NCBI GenBank assembly: GCA_007449985.2
Contig: VIIQ02000157.1
Location: 1-64,000 of the forward strand
Direction: 5' to 3'
Source: Desmodesmus armatus
Taxonomy: Eukaryota; Chlorophyta; Chlorophyceae; Sphaeropleales; Scenedesmaceae
DNA: 64,000 nucleotides
Shown: in pieces, positions 11,162 through 22,343 of the stretch
Position numbering within the stretch: position 1 is the stretch's first letter
Layout: each line of letters opens with the position of its first letter
The notes under the pieces: model-generated
The model's database searches: none
What the model was told of the DNA's origin: nothing
What the model saw: the letters and a program-made list of their open reading frames with translations, nothing else
Translations under genes and position numbers: made by a program

Positions 11162-12366
11162 GGTACCGGTTTGATACAAACTGTATGAACAGGACTGACT
11201 GCCGAAGTCTCCAGGTGCTGACCTATCTGGTGCAGGTCAGTGGACTGGCTTGGACGTCATAAGCCCTAACACCTCACGGCAACCACCAGCTAGATTATGT
11301 GACATCCAAAGAAGCTGAATGAGCAACACGGGCGATTTGATTCACATCCTACAGCTTGACACACGTAGTTCTGCCGTTATGGGCAGCTCCCAACAGTGCT
11401 GGCCAGCAGTACCATCCAGTACTGGCCACCCGGTGACCGGGTGGGTACCCTTCGATTTAACGCTGGTTGGAGAGCTGGTTGTAATTGCGCCTTGTGAAAG
11501 ATGAACACTTTACAAACCAATAGCTATAAGAAAGGGTGCACTGGCAAGTATTCGCAGCCCTAATGAACAGTTCGCCAAACACATGTACCCTGACAGACTT
11601 TACCAAACTGGCACTCAGGTTTGCGTGTGCTTGTGCTTTGCCAGCATAACAGAGGGGAATTGAACTCAAAGAGGGCAAGTGCAGTGGCTGCTGTTAGTGC
11701 TCTTGCTCCTGCTACTGCTGCTGCTGTTGCTGTTGCTGCTGCCGCTGCTGCTGCAGCAGCTGCAGCCTGCAGCAACCGGCTGCGACGAGAGTGTTTTGCT
11801 GCTGCACCACCACATCAACTCACCAGCATTGCTACCTTCTGTTGCTGTACGGCAAGCTGTGCTCAGTTGCCGCTGCAAGATTATGTCACTTGCTGCCGCT
11901 GGCAGGCGCATGGCTCTTGGGTGCAGGAAATTTCCCAAGCTTTTGAAGCAGCATTACAGGACAAATGCACCAACATCTACACCCCCATGCTTCAAAGCCA
12001 CAACTCTCTGCTTGAAGAGCCTTGCAGCTCACAGCCGCAAGACATGCAAAATGCGCAACCAAGCCAGTCCAATCTATTTGCCATTGTGTCGTGCGAATCA
12101 GCTCCAAGCCAGGCTACACCTTTTGCAGGCAGACTGCGTCAAGGAGTGAGCCACATGCCCCACACTCCTTTGGCCGCTTTGCATTGATGAATGCAAGGGT
12201 CACCTGCACAACAGAGCACAGCACACAGACAACATGTTGAGGCAGCAGGTACGCGCACCTCTTGCCACATGTACAGGTGTGCTACACCGGCAGCAGTTGC
12301 CAGCAAAGCGGCAGCATGCATGGCGTTCATGCATGCTGACAGCATCCTTGCTTAGGGAGCATTGGC
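11162..12366. other. Intergenic region
   Basis: This lies between the start of the 4198-11161 gene and the end of the secreted-protein gene. It holds a CTG/CAG-rich block at 11690-11765 that opens Leu- or Ala-rich frames on both strands. Nothing else is convincing. The promoter of the unknown-family gene should lie just above 11162. Confidence 0.5.
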
Positions 12367-13269
12367 TCATGTAGCTAGCAAGTGCTGGCAAGTTGGGCAG
12401 TAAACATTGACATGGGACTGGATGCTAGGCTGGAAGCTTCGCACAGTAGATGCCAAGCCTTGGCAGAGACGTCTGCCAAATTGCTCCCATTCACCCCAGG
12501 GCGCCAGCTGCAAACCAAAAACCTCATGATGGCTGATAGTTGCAGCACCCACCATGTCAGAGGGTGCAGTGAATGTTGCTTCATGCTTGACCCACTGCTT
12601 TTGGTGCTTGGCCCAGTTGTCAGCAGTGTCTGCCTGGCTGAGCACAGCGAAACCCTGCTTGTCACCCGGCCAGGCCTTGGCTGCAGCATCCACCTTGTGG
12701 TCGGCTGACCGCATGGCTACGTCCATTGCTGTATCCATGTTGACACGCTTGCCCCTGCACCAAGTGAGTAACAACAGTCGGCGCAAAGTGCATTCAGCAG
12801 AATCAAGGCTTGCATGCCCTGGCAGTAGCTTATACAATCCTCACGGTCGATGCTGCTCATTAGAAAAGTAAACGAAACCTGTCCCTGCTAGGATGCTTAT
12901 GGCCAGCCATTTGGCTGTTGACACCCGAGTGCTGCGCTGTTGTCAAGGCCCATGCATGGCAGGCACATGTACAGCATGCACTCACCCATGCTGGAAGTTC
13001 ATCAGACGGCCTGCAGCAGTCGCATACCAGCCAACACACGGACGGTCAGTGCAGTGCTTAGAGCAACTAGCTGCTGCATACTGCTACAATACCAACTTGA
13101 AGGTTCACTGAGTGCACGCGCTACATGAGCAGCAGCGACATTGTGCCAGCAAAAGTGCCTGGCTGTCTGCCTGTCTGCCCGCCTGCCTTACAGCACTTAC
13201 CATAGTGGTAGGTCAGCTTGTATTGGGACCCTTTCTGCAGCTTCACATCCTGGCAGTAGCTTGCTGTAG

Positions 13270-13302
<33 letters not shown>

Positions 13303-13697
13303 CCAACAACATGCAGGTTCTATCCACAAGTTCTCAAGTCGCCACTGAGTGGCTGTGCGGCCCACAAGACATGCTGATAAGAGCTGCCTTGCTCAGGCAT
13401 GTAGCTGATGAGTTTGACCAGCCCCTCACCTGTTCCATTTGGTAGCAGCTCAGCAAACTGCTTCCCTTCTGCTGGCCCAGCAATGGCACCCCTCCAAAGC
13501 TCAAAGTACCTGCCGTCAGGTGGGGCGCAGCAGGAGGGCTTTGAATGTCAAAGCCATTGGCAGGTAGTATAACATCTGCTTGTCACAGTCAGTTCACAAG
13601 GTTTTCAAAAGAGCGTCAAGGCATGGATCCGATCCGCCATCATGATCCGCCGTCCGCGGATGATCCGCCATCATGATCCGCCAAAGTCTCCCAGTAT

Positions 13698-13728
<31 letters not shown>

Positions 13729-14451
13729 TACTGGTAGTGGCGGCAGTTGACGTATCTCTCCTAGCAGCAATCCAACAAAGTACTCACGGTTTGCCAGTTG
13801 CCAGGCAGGTTCCACACCAGTCTGTCTTCACACAGTTGCCCTGGCCGTCAGGCCGTGCTGTGTACCAGCCTGCAGGCGGCACAGCAAGCAAACACCGCCT
13901 GGCCACATAGGTGCCTGCTGACGGGATGCACATTGCCAGCGGCTGGCAGCATAGCCAGCTGCAATCAAGCTTGTGCTTTGGGACTGCATGGCAGCTGTGC
14001 TGCAATGAGGTTGCAGGCCGACGGCCTTCGTGCTTTGGCGCTGTGGTGGCCATGTGTGTCTGTTCCTTCCTGCAGAGGCTGTCAGAGCCTCTGCAGAGGG
14101 GCCAGGGTGTTTGACATAACCTGTATGTACGCTTGCCTTGCAGTGGGTGACGCTCCGTAAAGCAATGTTCTGGGCTGCTGCTTGTTGAGTGCACTGCCAC
14201 ACCGAGCTATGTCAACGCCACATGACATGGTGACAGTGTAAATGCACACCTGGAATCTTGTCGTACCAGCCCCATTTGGAGTTTGAGGTGGGCTCCCATA
14301 TCTGCGTTGGGGTGGTTTCTGTGTTTGGCTCCTCAAAGCCAGCATTCAGCAGCAGGTTGCCCGGGCAGTCCTGGCCCAGGTCAGCAACAGCAGCGCTGGC
14401 CAACTGCACAGCCAGCAGCAGAACAGCTGCTCGTGACATCATTGGGTTCAT
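12367..14451 (-). CDS. Secreted lectin-like (DUF642/galactose-binding-type) protein
   Basis: Six exons join in phase: 14451-14250, 13869-13788, 13509-13430, 13263-13201, 13010-12986 and 12754-12367, giving 279 residues. The start ATG opens a typical signal peptide (hydrophobic residues 8-20), followed by LLLNAGFEEP at 33-42. Later come GWY, YFELW, AEGKQFAEL, CQDVKLQKGSQYKLTYHYG and ATFTAPS. This order (N-G-F-E near the N-terminus, an aromatic GW segment, E-G-x-Q-F-x-E-L, Q-D-V, Y-x-L-x-Y) is that of DUF642 and related jelly-roll carbohydrate-binding domains of secreted and wall proteins. A role in the extracellular matrix or cell wall is therefore inferred; the ligand is unknown. Conserved Cys residues suggest disulfides. 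Exon 5 is only 25 nt. The last ~65 residues match the family less well, and an intron there is possible. Confidence 0.65.
13627..13682. repeat. Short repeat of ATGATCCGCC
   Basis: Four copies of a GATCCGCC(A/G)-type word alternate within 56 bp, including a near-palindromic centre. It lies inside an intron of the secreted-protein gene. No function is suggested. Confidence 0.7.
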
Positions 14452-15540
14452 TCGACGACCAGTGGTGTATTTCAGCTTGCGTTTTGCCGATTGATTTCCT
14501 GTGAGCTGGCTCGGGCAGAGAGGAGGAACCTGGAGCAACTACCTGTACGAGGCTTCGGAATGCCGAACACAGATCAACGAATGAAATGAATTTGTTCCTG
14601 AAACACAGTAAGTGTATATTATCAGTGAGACCTGGGTGCAGTGAGCCAAGTATGGGCACCCAGCTCCCGCCAAAAACACATGACCCAAAACCAGGAAGCG
14701 TGCTTTCTACAACCTCAAGAGTACTCTTTTACTGTTTACGAACATTCTACAATGTTTGCTGAATGGCTTGCTCGTCGAACGCAAGGCTCTCACGGGGTGC
14801 CAGGTTGCCATGTTCAGACCTCCCTTTAGGAGAGGGATGCTGCCAGCAACAGGTGACAGTGCAGAACCGCTTACACGTCAAAGCTTTTCTTGCAGCAATT
14901 TTTCTCAGGGGCCACAGCTGTAGAGCCTAGAGCCTATGACCAGGTCTCTCAAAGCATCCGTCTCTCAGAGCATCCGGCACAGCAGGCAAGCTCTATGCCT
15001 GGCTGCTTCCCACCAAGTATACATCCAAGCTCACTCGTCATCATTGCCAGGCGGGAGCACTAGCAGGTGCTTGTGCCACCTCCACCAGACGAGACTACAA
15101 CTGGTCGCACACCTGATTTTCTTCTCCTTGAAGTGTGGAGGCCAGAAGGCGGACTGATAAGCTCTTCAAGCTGTCACGGCTGCGAATTACTGTCTGAGGT
15201 GTTGTACCTCTGCAAGCGAAGCAATGGTTCGAATCCGAATTCGGAATTGGGAAAGCTTGCAAGCATGAGCTGCCATGAACATGCACGAAGACCACCGAAA
15301 GACATAGCAGTAAGCATGCTTGCGACAGTCTTAAGACAATACTTGAAGTTCACCCTTACGATTGCTGCTTGCTTCTCGAGCATTTGGTTCTGCTTTGCTA
15401 CTGCCTCAGATCAGCCTTGGTGTTACCGCACAGCACACGCATCCATTCGCCGCGGTTCGGAGTCTGAAACTTTGAAACTAATATACGATTGCATGAGGCA
15501 TCTGTGAGGTGTCCCTTGCAGCCAGTGCTGTCAAACAGAC
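14452..15540. other. Divergent intergenic region
   Basis: About 1.1 kb between two genes that start in opposite directions, the secreted protein (minus) and ETF-QO (plus), so it must contain both promoters. No exon, tRNA or obvious TATA box stands out. A GGTTCGAATCC word at 15228-15238 is tRNA-like but has no tRNA around it. Confidence 0.5.
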
Positions 15541-18500
15541 ATGCTGCTGCTGAGAGCAGCAGCTGTAGCCAGCAGCAGCTCAAGCAGCAGCTTGGCGCCA
15601 TGGCGTCCCTGCCTAACAGCAGCGTTACGGTGTCTCAGCACTACAGCAGCGATGCAGCAGGAGCAGCAGGCCCGGGAGCAGATGAAGTTTGACCTGTTGA
15701 TTGTTGGGGCAGGGCCAGCAGGGCTCAGCGCTGCTATCAGATTCAAGCAGGTGCGACGGGGCTGATCACTGCTGCTTCTAGGCACATTCCTGGCAGCATG
15801 CCAAATATTCCTGCGTTCTTAGCATTTGGAAAACCAGCAGCGACAGCAGCAGCACTGGGGCGTCGGTGTGAGTGCAATAGGCGGTCTGCAGTGTGCGTTT
15901 GAAGGGGGGGGGGTGCAAGCTGTTGGGTGTACAAGGATGAAGTTTGTGATAGGACAGTGGCATCGGCTGCATGTCGACCATTGGCCGTACAAACGCATGT
16001 GCTATGGCGCATGGATAGGTCTGCAGCTGACCAAGCCAACCATGTTACATACCAGCTCCAGCAGTGGTGCTACTGCCATCTATAGTGCCGAGGTTGGGAC
16101 CCTGGCCCGAATTACTGTACTGTACTGTGTATAACACTAGGCTATGGAAGTAGCTGCAGCTGTGCCTCAGCTGCAGCCCGTTGCATTCAGCAGGATGCCA
16201 GAGATGTTCTGTCAAATTGATGACGTTTGAGCGGGTGTCCTTTCAGAAAGGCAGTGTTGTTGGGTTCCCAACAGACAAACACGCCAAGCAGCAGACCTGC
16301 TGACTTGTTGGCCTGTGGTCTGCAATCTGGTAGTGCCTTACGTACATGCTGTGTACTGCCTGCTGTCTGCTTTGCAGCTGTGTCAAGAGGGAGACAAGGA
16401 CTTGTCTGTCTGTGTGATCGAAAAGGGCTCGCAAGTAGGTGAGCAGTGTTGTAGACCATCAAAGCATGCATGTGATCTTCTCGGTTGGCAGGAAAAGTCA
16501 AGCAGGCAGCTGTGCCCTGGCATATTGCTTGGCATATGCATCCCCTGGTTGCGCTTTGGGGGTACACCCCAGCACATGCCTCCCCTCTTGCCCTCCTGCC
16601 CTCCTATCCCCGTTCCTCATTTCTTTCTCACCCCATCTGCTGCCCCTTCCCACACACACGATCTCTGTCTACCCAGGCTCCCACATCCTCTCAGGGAATG
16701 TGTTTGAGCCCCGCGCCTTTGACGAGCTTTTTAAGGACTGGAAAGCAAAGCAGGAGGCTGGAGAGGATGGCTTTGCCGACCTGCCTATCAGGCAGCAGGT
16801 GACCAAGGACAAGTTCTACATGCTCACACAGGGCAGCAGCATACGGCTGCCTAACCCGCCGCAGATGAAGAACAAGGGCAAAAATTATGTCATCAGCCTC
16901 AGGTGAGGAGGGGGGGGAGTTAACAGTCTGCTGTCTGGCTGTAGCAGCAGGCAGGTGTGTTTTTGTGTGTGTTGGGGGGGGGGGCATTCTCCAGTATGCT
17001 GTTTGTCTGTAGCAGCAGCGGGGGAGGAGCTGTGCAGGGGGGGCTGTTGCAATTGTGGTAGAGGGGCTCCCACTGCAAAGCAGTGCTTTGCAGTGTAGAG
17101 TTGGGCACGACGCATTGCAGTGCAGTGAGCTGACACTGTGGGATGCTGTGCCTCGCACCTCTGCAGCACACCGCTCTGGTACTGATATTGATGCTTGCTG
17201 CTGCTGGTGCTGCTGCTGCTGCTGGTGCTGCTGCGTATGTTGTCGCCCTGTGCAGTGAGTTGACGCGGTGGATGGCTGAGCGCGCTGAGGGCATGGGTGT
17301 TGAGGTGTACCCTGGCTTTGCTGGCAAGGAGGTGCTGTACGACTGGCATGGCGCGGTGGTGGGAGTGGCCACAGGTGAGGAACGTTAATGGCTGGTGGGA
17401 TGGGCGTCGGCTTGGTTGATGCTTGTGTGTCTGGTCCTGACGACAGGGCTGCACTGCGGTGGGGTCTGTTTAGGTAGTACCGTTTGTGAATCCCTGAATA
17501 CATTGTGAGGTGACCACAGCTGCTGAATGCGGTGCTTGCCACCATGAGGGCCATTGCCATTGGCCAATGTGCCCCCCTGCTAGCAGGTCTGGGCTGCTGT
17601 GATTGTTGCCCTGCACCTGTCGCAGAAAGGTGCCCACACTGCCTTGTGGCTTCTCTGTCACATCGCCCAATTCAATATCTGCTCCCCGTCAATAAGGTTA
17701 CTCTGCCTGCCTTGCACCTCCTTGCCTCGCTCTTTCCTGTCAAACAACGGGAACCAGGTCCTTGCTTTCCCCATTGCCTGTTATCTTCTTCTTATACTGT
17801 TATCTTGTGAGTCTCCATATTGCAGTGCAAGCAACATTGGCTGTGCACAGGACAGGAGCCGCTCCGTCCCTTCCTTCACACTGCCTCAATGTTCCCCATG
17901 AAATGTGTGTCTATTGCCACTCTCTGCCCTTCCTTGCCCCACTCTTCACGCTGCCTTTCCAGGTGACATGGGCATCGCAAAGGACGGCAGCCACAAGCCC
18001 ACCTACGCGCCCGGTGTGGACCTCATGGCGGGGCTGACACTGTTTGGCGAGGGCTGCAGAGGGTCGCTCTCAGAGGTGCGCAGCACTTGTTGACACACTG
18101 TGAGCAGTAGCCACAACTTGTGCTGAGGCCAGGTCAGCTGACCGTCTCGACCACAGGACATCATGTCGTATCAGTTGTCTTGTTTCAACAAGTAACTTTC
18201 AGCAGCAACGGGACTGCACACACACCTCTCTGAGGTCAGGCTGATGGCAATGTGGATCTCTTGAGTATTGCACAACATGTTCGATTTGTATTTCAAATAC
18301 AACCTCGAAACGGTTTCGAGGTTGTGTCTCCAGCCACACTGCCTTGCATTTGCTGCTGTGTGTTGCAGAGCTTGATCAGTCACTACGGCTTGCGGCAGAG
18401 CGCCAACGCCTGCCCGCAGACGTATGCCCTGGGGATCAAGGAGGTCTGGGAGGTGCCTGAGGAGGTGAGCGTGCTGTGCTGCGCTGTGCGGTGCTGTGCT

Positions 18501-21500
18501 GTTGTTGTGCTGTGCTGTGCTGTGCTGTGCTGCAGCGTGGGTGACGACCGGTACATGTGTCCTTTGCCAATCGAGTGGCTGTTGCCATGGGCTTTGACCC
18601 CGAGGGGGGGGGGGGCGGCAAGTGTTTGTCATCTTTGATACCCCTGCCAATTTGGTTCCTGCATGGCCTTGCAGGTCCATCAACCTGGCCTGGTGATCCA
18701 CACAGTGGGTTACCCCCTTGACAGCAGCACATACGGCGGCGCCTGGATATACCACATGGACAACAGGTGGGCAGGGGGGCAGGCAGTGAACTCACAACCT
18801 CTTTTGCGCCCTCAGTCAGCTCGCCGTCGTACTGTGTGCACAACTTGGGATGTTCTTTTGGCTCAACCCTTTGGGCACTGTCATTTCGCCACAACGGCTG
18901 TGCGGGACTGTATTGAGGATTGTGTCTCTTTCGTGTCATTTGCTCACTGAAGTTGCAGGCGATCCCACGGCTGAAGCTGTTCAAAACAGTATCATGCCAA
19001 TGACTGCATTGTCTCTCCAGCAGGCCATTTTGTAACATGTGCAATCTTGTGATTGTGCCTTCCTTTGCAGGCGTGTGTCTGTAGGGTTTGTTGTGGCGTT
19101 GGACTACTCCAACCCCTACATGTCACCCTACCAGGAGTTCCAAAACTTCAAGCGGCACCCTGTCGTGCAGGAGCACATAAAGGGAGGGACGTGCCTGCAG
19201 TACGGAGCACGCACACTCAATGAAGGTACGTCGAGTAATGCTCAGATCTGACTTCATGTTTGCTGCTTTGTGTAAGGCAGAGACAGATTTGAGTCCGTCT
19301 GAGTTGGGGCTGGTGACAGCCATTAATTTTACTGTGTACTGCTGGTCAGCATGAAGCTACTTTGCAGTTGCAGGAAAGGGTGCAGGTAGATGTGTTGGGC
19401 CACCACGGGTGGTCACCAAGCTTCTTTTACTGTTATAACATATGAACATCTGGGTTGATGTAGCTGTGTTAGTCAACCACAAGGTTGAGACCGTTCTGAT
19501 GTTACCTGTGCGGTGCAGGTGGTGTGCAGTCCATCCCTCAGCTGGCCTTCCCAGGGGGCGCCCTGATCGGCTGCTCTGCTGGCTTCCTCAACGTACCCAA
19601 AATCAAGGGCACGCATACAGGTGGGCGGCATCCCAGTGGCATCGATGCTATAGTATGGCAGAGAATCACTGAAGGGTGGCACCCTTTACAATCAGCAGCA
19701 CTTGAACACACGACGTCCGTAATGTTTGGCTCAGCCTCGGCATGGGTTTGCCCACGCATCACATGATGCTGTGCTGTGCTATGTTCAAGCGTCCGAGGAA
19801 GTGGTGTCCGAGGTTTGACAGCCAGACGTATGCTATGCTATGCTGTGCTGTGCTGTGCTGTGCTGTGCTGTGCTGTGCTGTGCAGCCATGAAGAGTGGCA
19901 TCATCGCAGGGGAGGAGGCGTTCCGCTATCTGGTGATGCAGCAGGACGCAGCGGCAGAAGGCAAACCTGCTGAGAAGGTAGGTCCCAACTCACTAAGCAA
20001 GCAGCGGCGGCCGTTTGAGTGACCAACTGTGGATATCATGTCAACCATTTGGTAACCGTAGCCCTCTCAGCTGCAACCCGCAAGCAGCCCTGCGGTTTGT
20101 CCTGTGCTGCTACCTCTGCTCCAATCACGGGTCAGGCCTTGCAAAAGGCCTGTGGAGAGTACTGCCCAGCGGTGAAAGTACTCACATGTAACAGTGCCTG
20201 CACTGCACTGGAGTGATTCAAGGCAACTGCATATCCAACTCTTGTCTCCATCATATCTGATCTGCTGCCGCTGCTGTTGTGTGCACAGGGTGGCATCACC
20301 ATGAAGAACTATGCCAGCCGCATGGAGGTCTCCTGGGTGAATGAGGAGCTGGAGCGGGTGCGCAACATCAGACCAGGATTCAGGTGCGCCGGTCTTGTTG
20401 TGTTGTTGTCGACTGTTCCGACTGTTCTATACTGTTCTATACTGTTCTATACTGTTCTATACTGTTTTACTGTCATGTCTGCACCTTGTTGGTCAGGAGG
20501 CAAACCATGTGCTTCGGAGTGCTTGCTTCTTGCACCACAACTGGACCCTTTATGTCTGACCTGTGCACCATCTTGTTTGTTGTTTGTTGACAACTCGGAG
20601 GCTTGACAGCAGGGCACCGCAGGGGTCTACAGGGCAATGAGCCGCCGCATGTTCCGGTGCTGAAAGCGAGGTAACTCTGTCCATGTGTTGCTGTCCCGCT
20701 TCCGTGTCGTACATGCTGCTGCTGCTGCTGCAGGTGGGGGTTGTGGGGTGGTCTTGCCAATGCTGCGCTGACGACCTACATCACTCGCGGCAAGGAGCCA
20801 TGGACACTCAAGCACAGGTGGGCACACAGCGATAGCTGAAGGTTGCAGGTCAGCTATCAGCTGCAAGGGGAACAGTTACAGCTGCTGCACGCTGGTAATG
20901 CAGACAACGCAGATGATGCAGCATCGTGAAAGGGCTTGGATAGGCCTGGCTGTGGACATCACCACCACCAAGAGCACAGAGCGAGCAGGACCACACGCGG
21001 CGGCAGAGAAAGTTGTTTACTGGCGGCAGCTGTGGTGGCAGTCACTGCCACAATAAATGCTGCTGTGGCTAGCTCACCGCTGTGGCTAGCTCACCGCTGT
21101 GGCTAGCTCACCGCTGTGGCTAGCTCACCGCTGCAGCTGCTGCTGTTGTCCACTTGTGCAGGGTTCCCGACCACGAGCACCTGCAGCTGGCCAAGGACTG
21201 CCAGCCGATAGAGTACCCCAAGCCTGATGGTGTGACGACCTTTGACCTGCCAACTTCACTCTACAGATCAGGTGCGCCCAGGCATTTGGAAAAGGGGATT
21301 ATATGTGCGTCTATGGGGGGAGTTCGATGTACGCAGGGGTGAAGGGAGGTTGTCGAGGGGGATGCAGGGTTGTGGGTGAGGTGGGCTGGGAGCGGGGAGC
21401 AGCTGACCTGTGCAAGCCGTACCTTGTCTGAGACAGTGTTGCTGGCAGTGCAGGAGACAGTCACATCTTATCTGGCGATACGCGTGTAGCGCAGGGGTTA

Positions 21501-22107
21501 GGAAGGAGGTCCCCCCCCTGCAGTAGTACAAGCAGTAGAGTCAAGGTTGTCCTTGTTGGCAGCTTGGTGCAGAGCGCAGTTTACTAGGGGCTGATGCTGA
21601 TGCTGCTGTTTTGCTGATTCTTCTGCCCGTGCAGGCACCAACCACGACCACGACCAGCCCTCACACTTGGTGCTGCAAAACCCAGGCTTGCCCGCTGTCG
21701 TCAACCTACCACACTACCATGGACCAGAGAGCAGGTGGGTGGAGTAGGGCAAAGGAGGCGGGGGGTCACTGCTGGCAGGGTAGGGCGGAGTCAGGGAAAC
21801 ACTCTGTGTGCCTGAGGGCAGCTGCATGCCATGATTTGCCAGGTTGTGAGTCTGTATGTGCCCCTGAAGGGGGGGGGTAGGGTGGCAGTGGTGGATTTAC
21901 ACCTGACGTGAAGGGACCATGTGAAAAGCCATGCTCGGGGTAGGCACTGTGGGGTTAGGACACACTGTGCACCGTGTCGACGGTTGACATGTTGGAACTG
22001 CATGCAAATGCCAGGTCTCACCACTGACGGAACGGGGTAGCATGGACGTGTGCAGACCCAACACATTCAATCTTGGCTTGCTTATCTCTCCTGCTGCTAA
22101 ATGTTGG

Positions 22108-22155
<48 letters not shown>

Positions 22156-22343
22156 GGCATCGCAGGTACTGTCCCGCGGGTGTGTATGAGTACGTGCCCG
22201 ACCCAGCCACAGGGCAGCGTGTGCTGAACATCAACGCACAGAACTGCCTGCACTGCAAGGCCTGCAGCATCAAGGACCCCAAGCAGAACATAAAGTGGAC
22301 GGTGCCAGAGGGCGGCGGCGGGCCTGACTACACGGTTATGTGA
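15541..22343 (+). CDS. ETFDH: Electron-transfer flavoprotein:ubiquinone oxidoreductase (ETF-QO), mitochondrial
   Basis: Fifteen exons join in phase into 610 residues, the usual family length: 15541-15750, 16378-16438, 16677-16902, 17256-17374, 17963-18075, 18369-18464, 18675-18766, 19071-19225, 19519-19620, 19886-19977, 20289-20383, 20734-20817, 21162-21271, 21635-21734, 22166-22343. The enzyme sits on the inner mitochondrial membrane and passes electrons from reduced ETF (branched-chain amino acid, lysine and fatty acid breakdown) to ubiquinone. Residues 1 to ~47 are a Ser/Ala/Arg-rich presequence. GAGPAG at 56-61 is the FAD dinucleotide fold. The [4Fe-4S] cysteines are all present: C554 (CPAGVYEYV) and C579, C582, C585 (CLHCKAC), followed by the family's GGGGPDY near the end. 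All introns are GT-AG; several contain short tandem repeats. No defect is seen. Confidence 0.97.
18299..18325. repeat. Near-perfect short palindrome in an ETF-QO intron
   Basis: ACAACCTCGAAAC and its reverse complement are separated by a single base, 44 bp before the acceptor of exon 6. It could form a tight hairpin in the pre-mRNA. Confidence 0.85.
19831..19883. repeat. TGCTG pentanucleotide array ending at a 3' splice site
   Basis: About ten units of TGCTG/TGCTA run directly into the acceptor TGCAG of ETF-QO exon 10, replacing the usual polypyrimidine tract. A similar array starts at the donor side after exon 6 (18470-18535). Confidence 0.85.
20424..20470. repeat. ACTGTTCTAT tandem repeat
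   Basis: Four to five units of a 10-bp repeat follow the donor of ETF-QO exon 11. Intronic; no function apparent. Confidence 0.85.
21059..21131. repeat. 18-bp tandem repeat, four units
   Basis: A GCTGTGGCTAGCTCACC unit is repeated four times in the intron before ETF-QO exon 13, ending about 30 bp before its acceptor. Confidence 0.9.

Noticed and set aside
15150..15260. tRNA gene suggested by GGTTCGAATCC
   Set aside because: No A-box (TRGCNNA) at the right distance, and the flanks do not form T-arm or acceptor stems.
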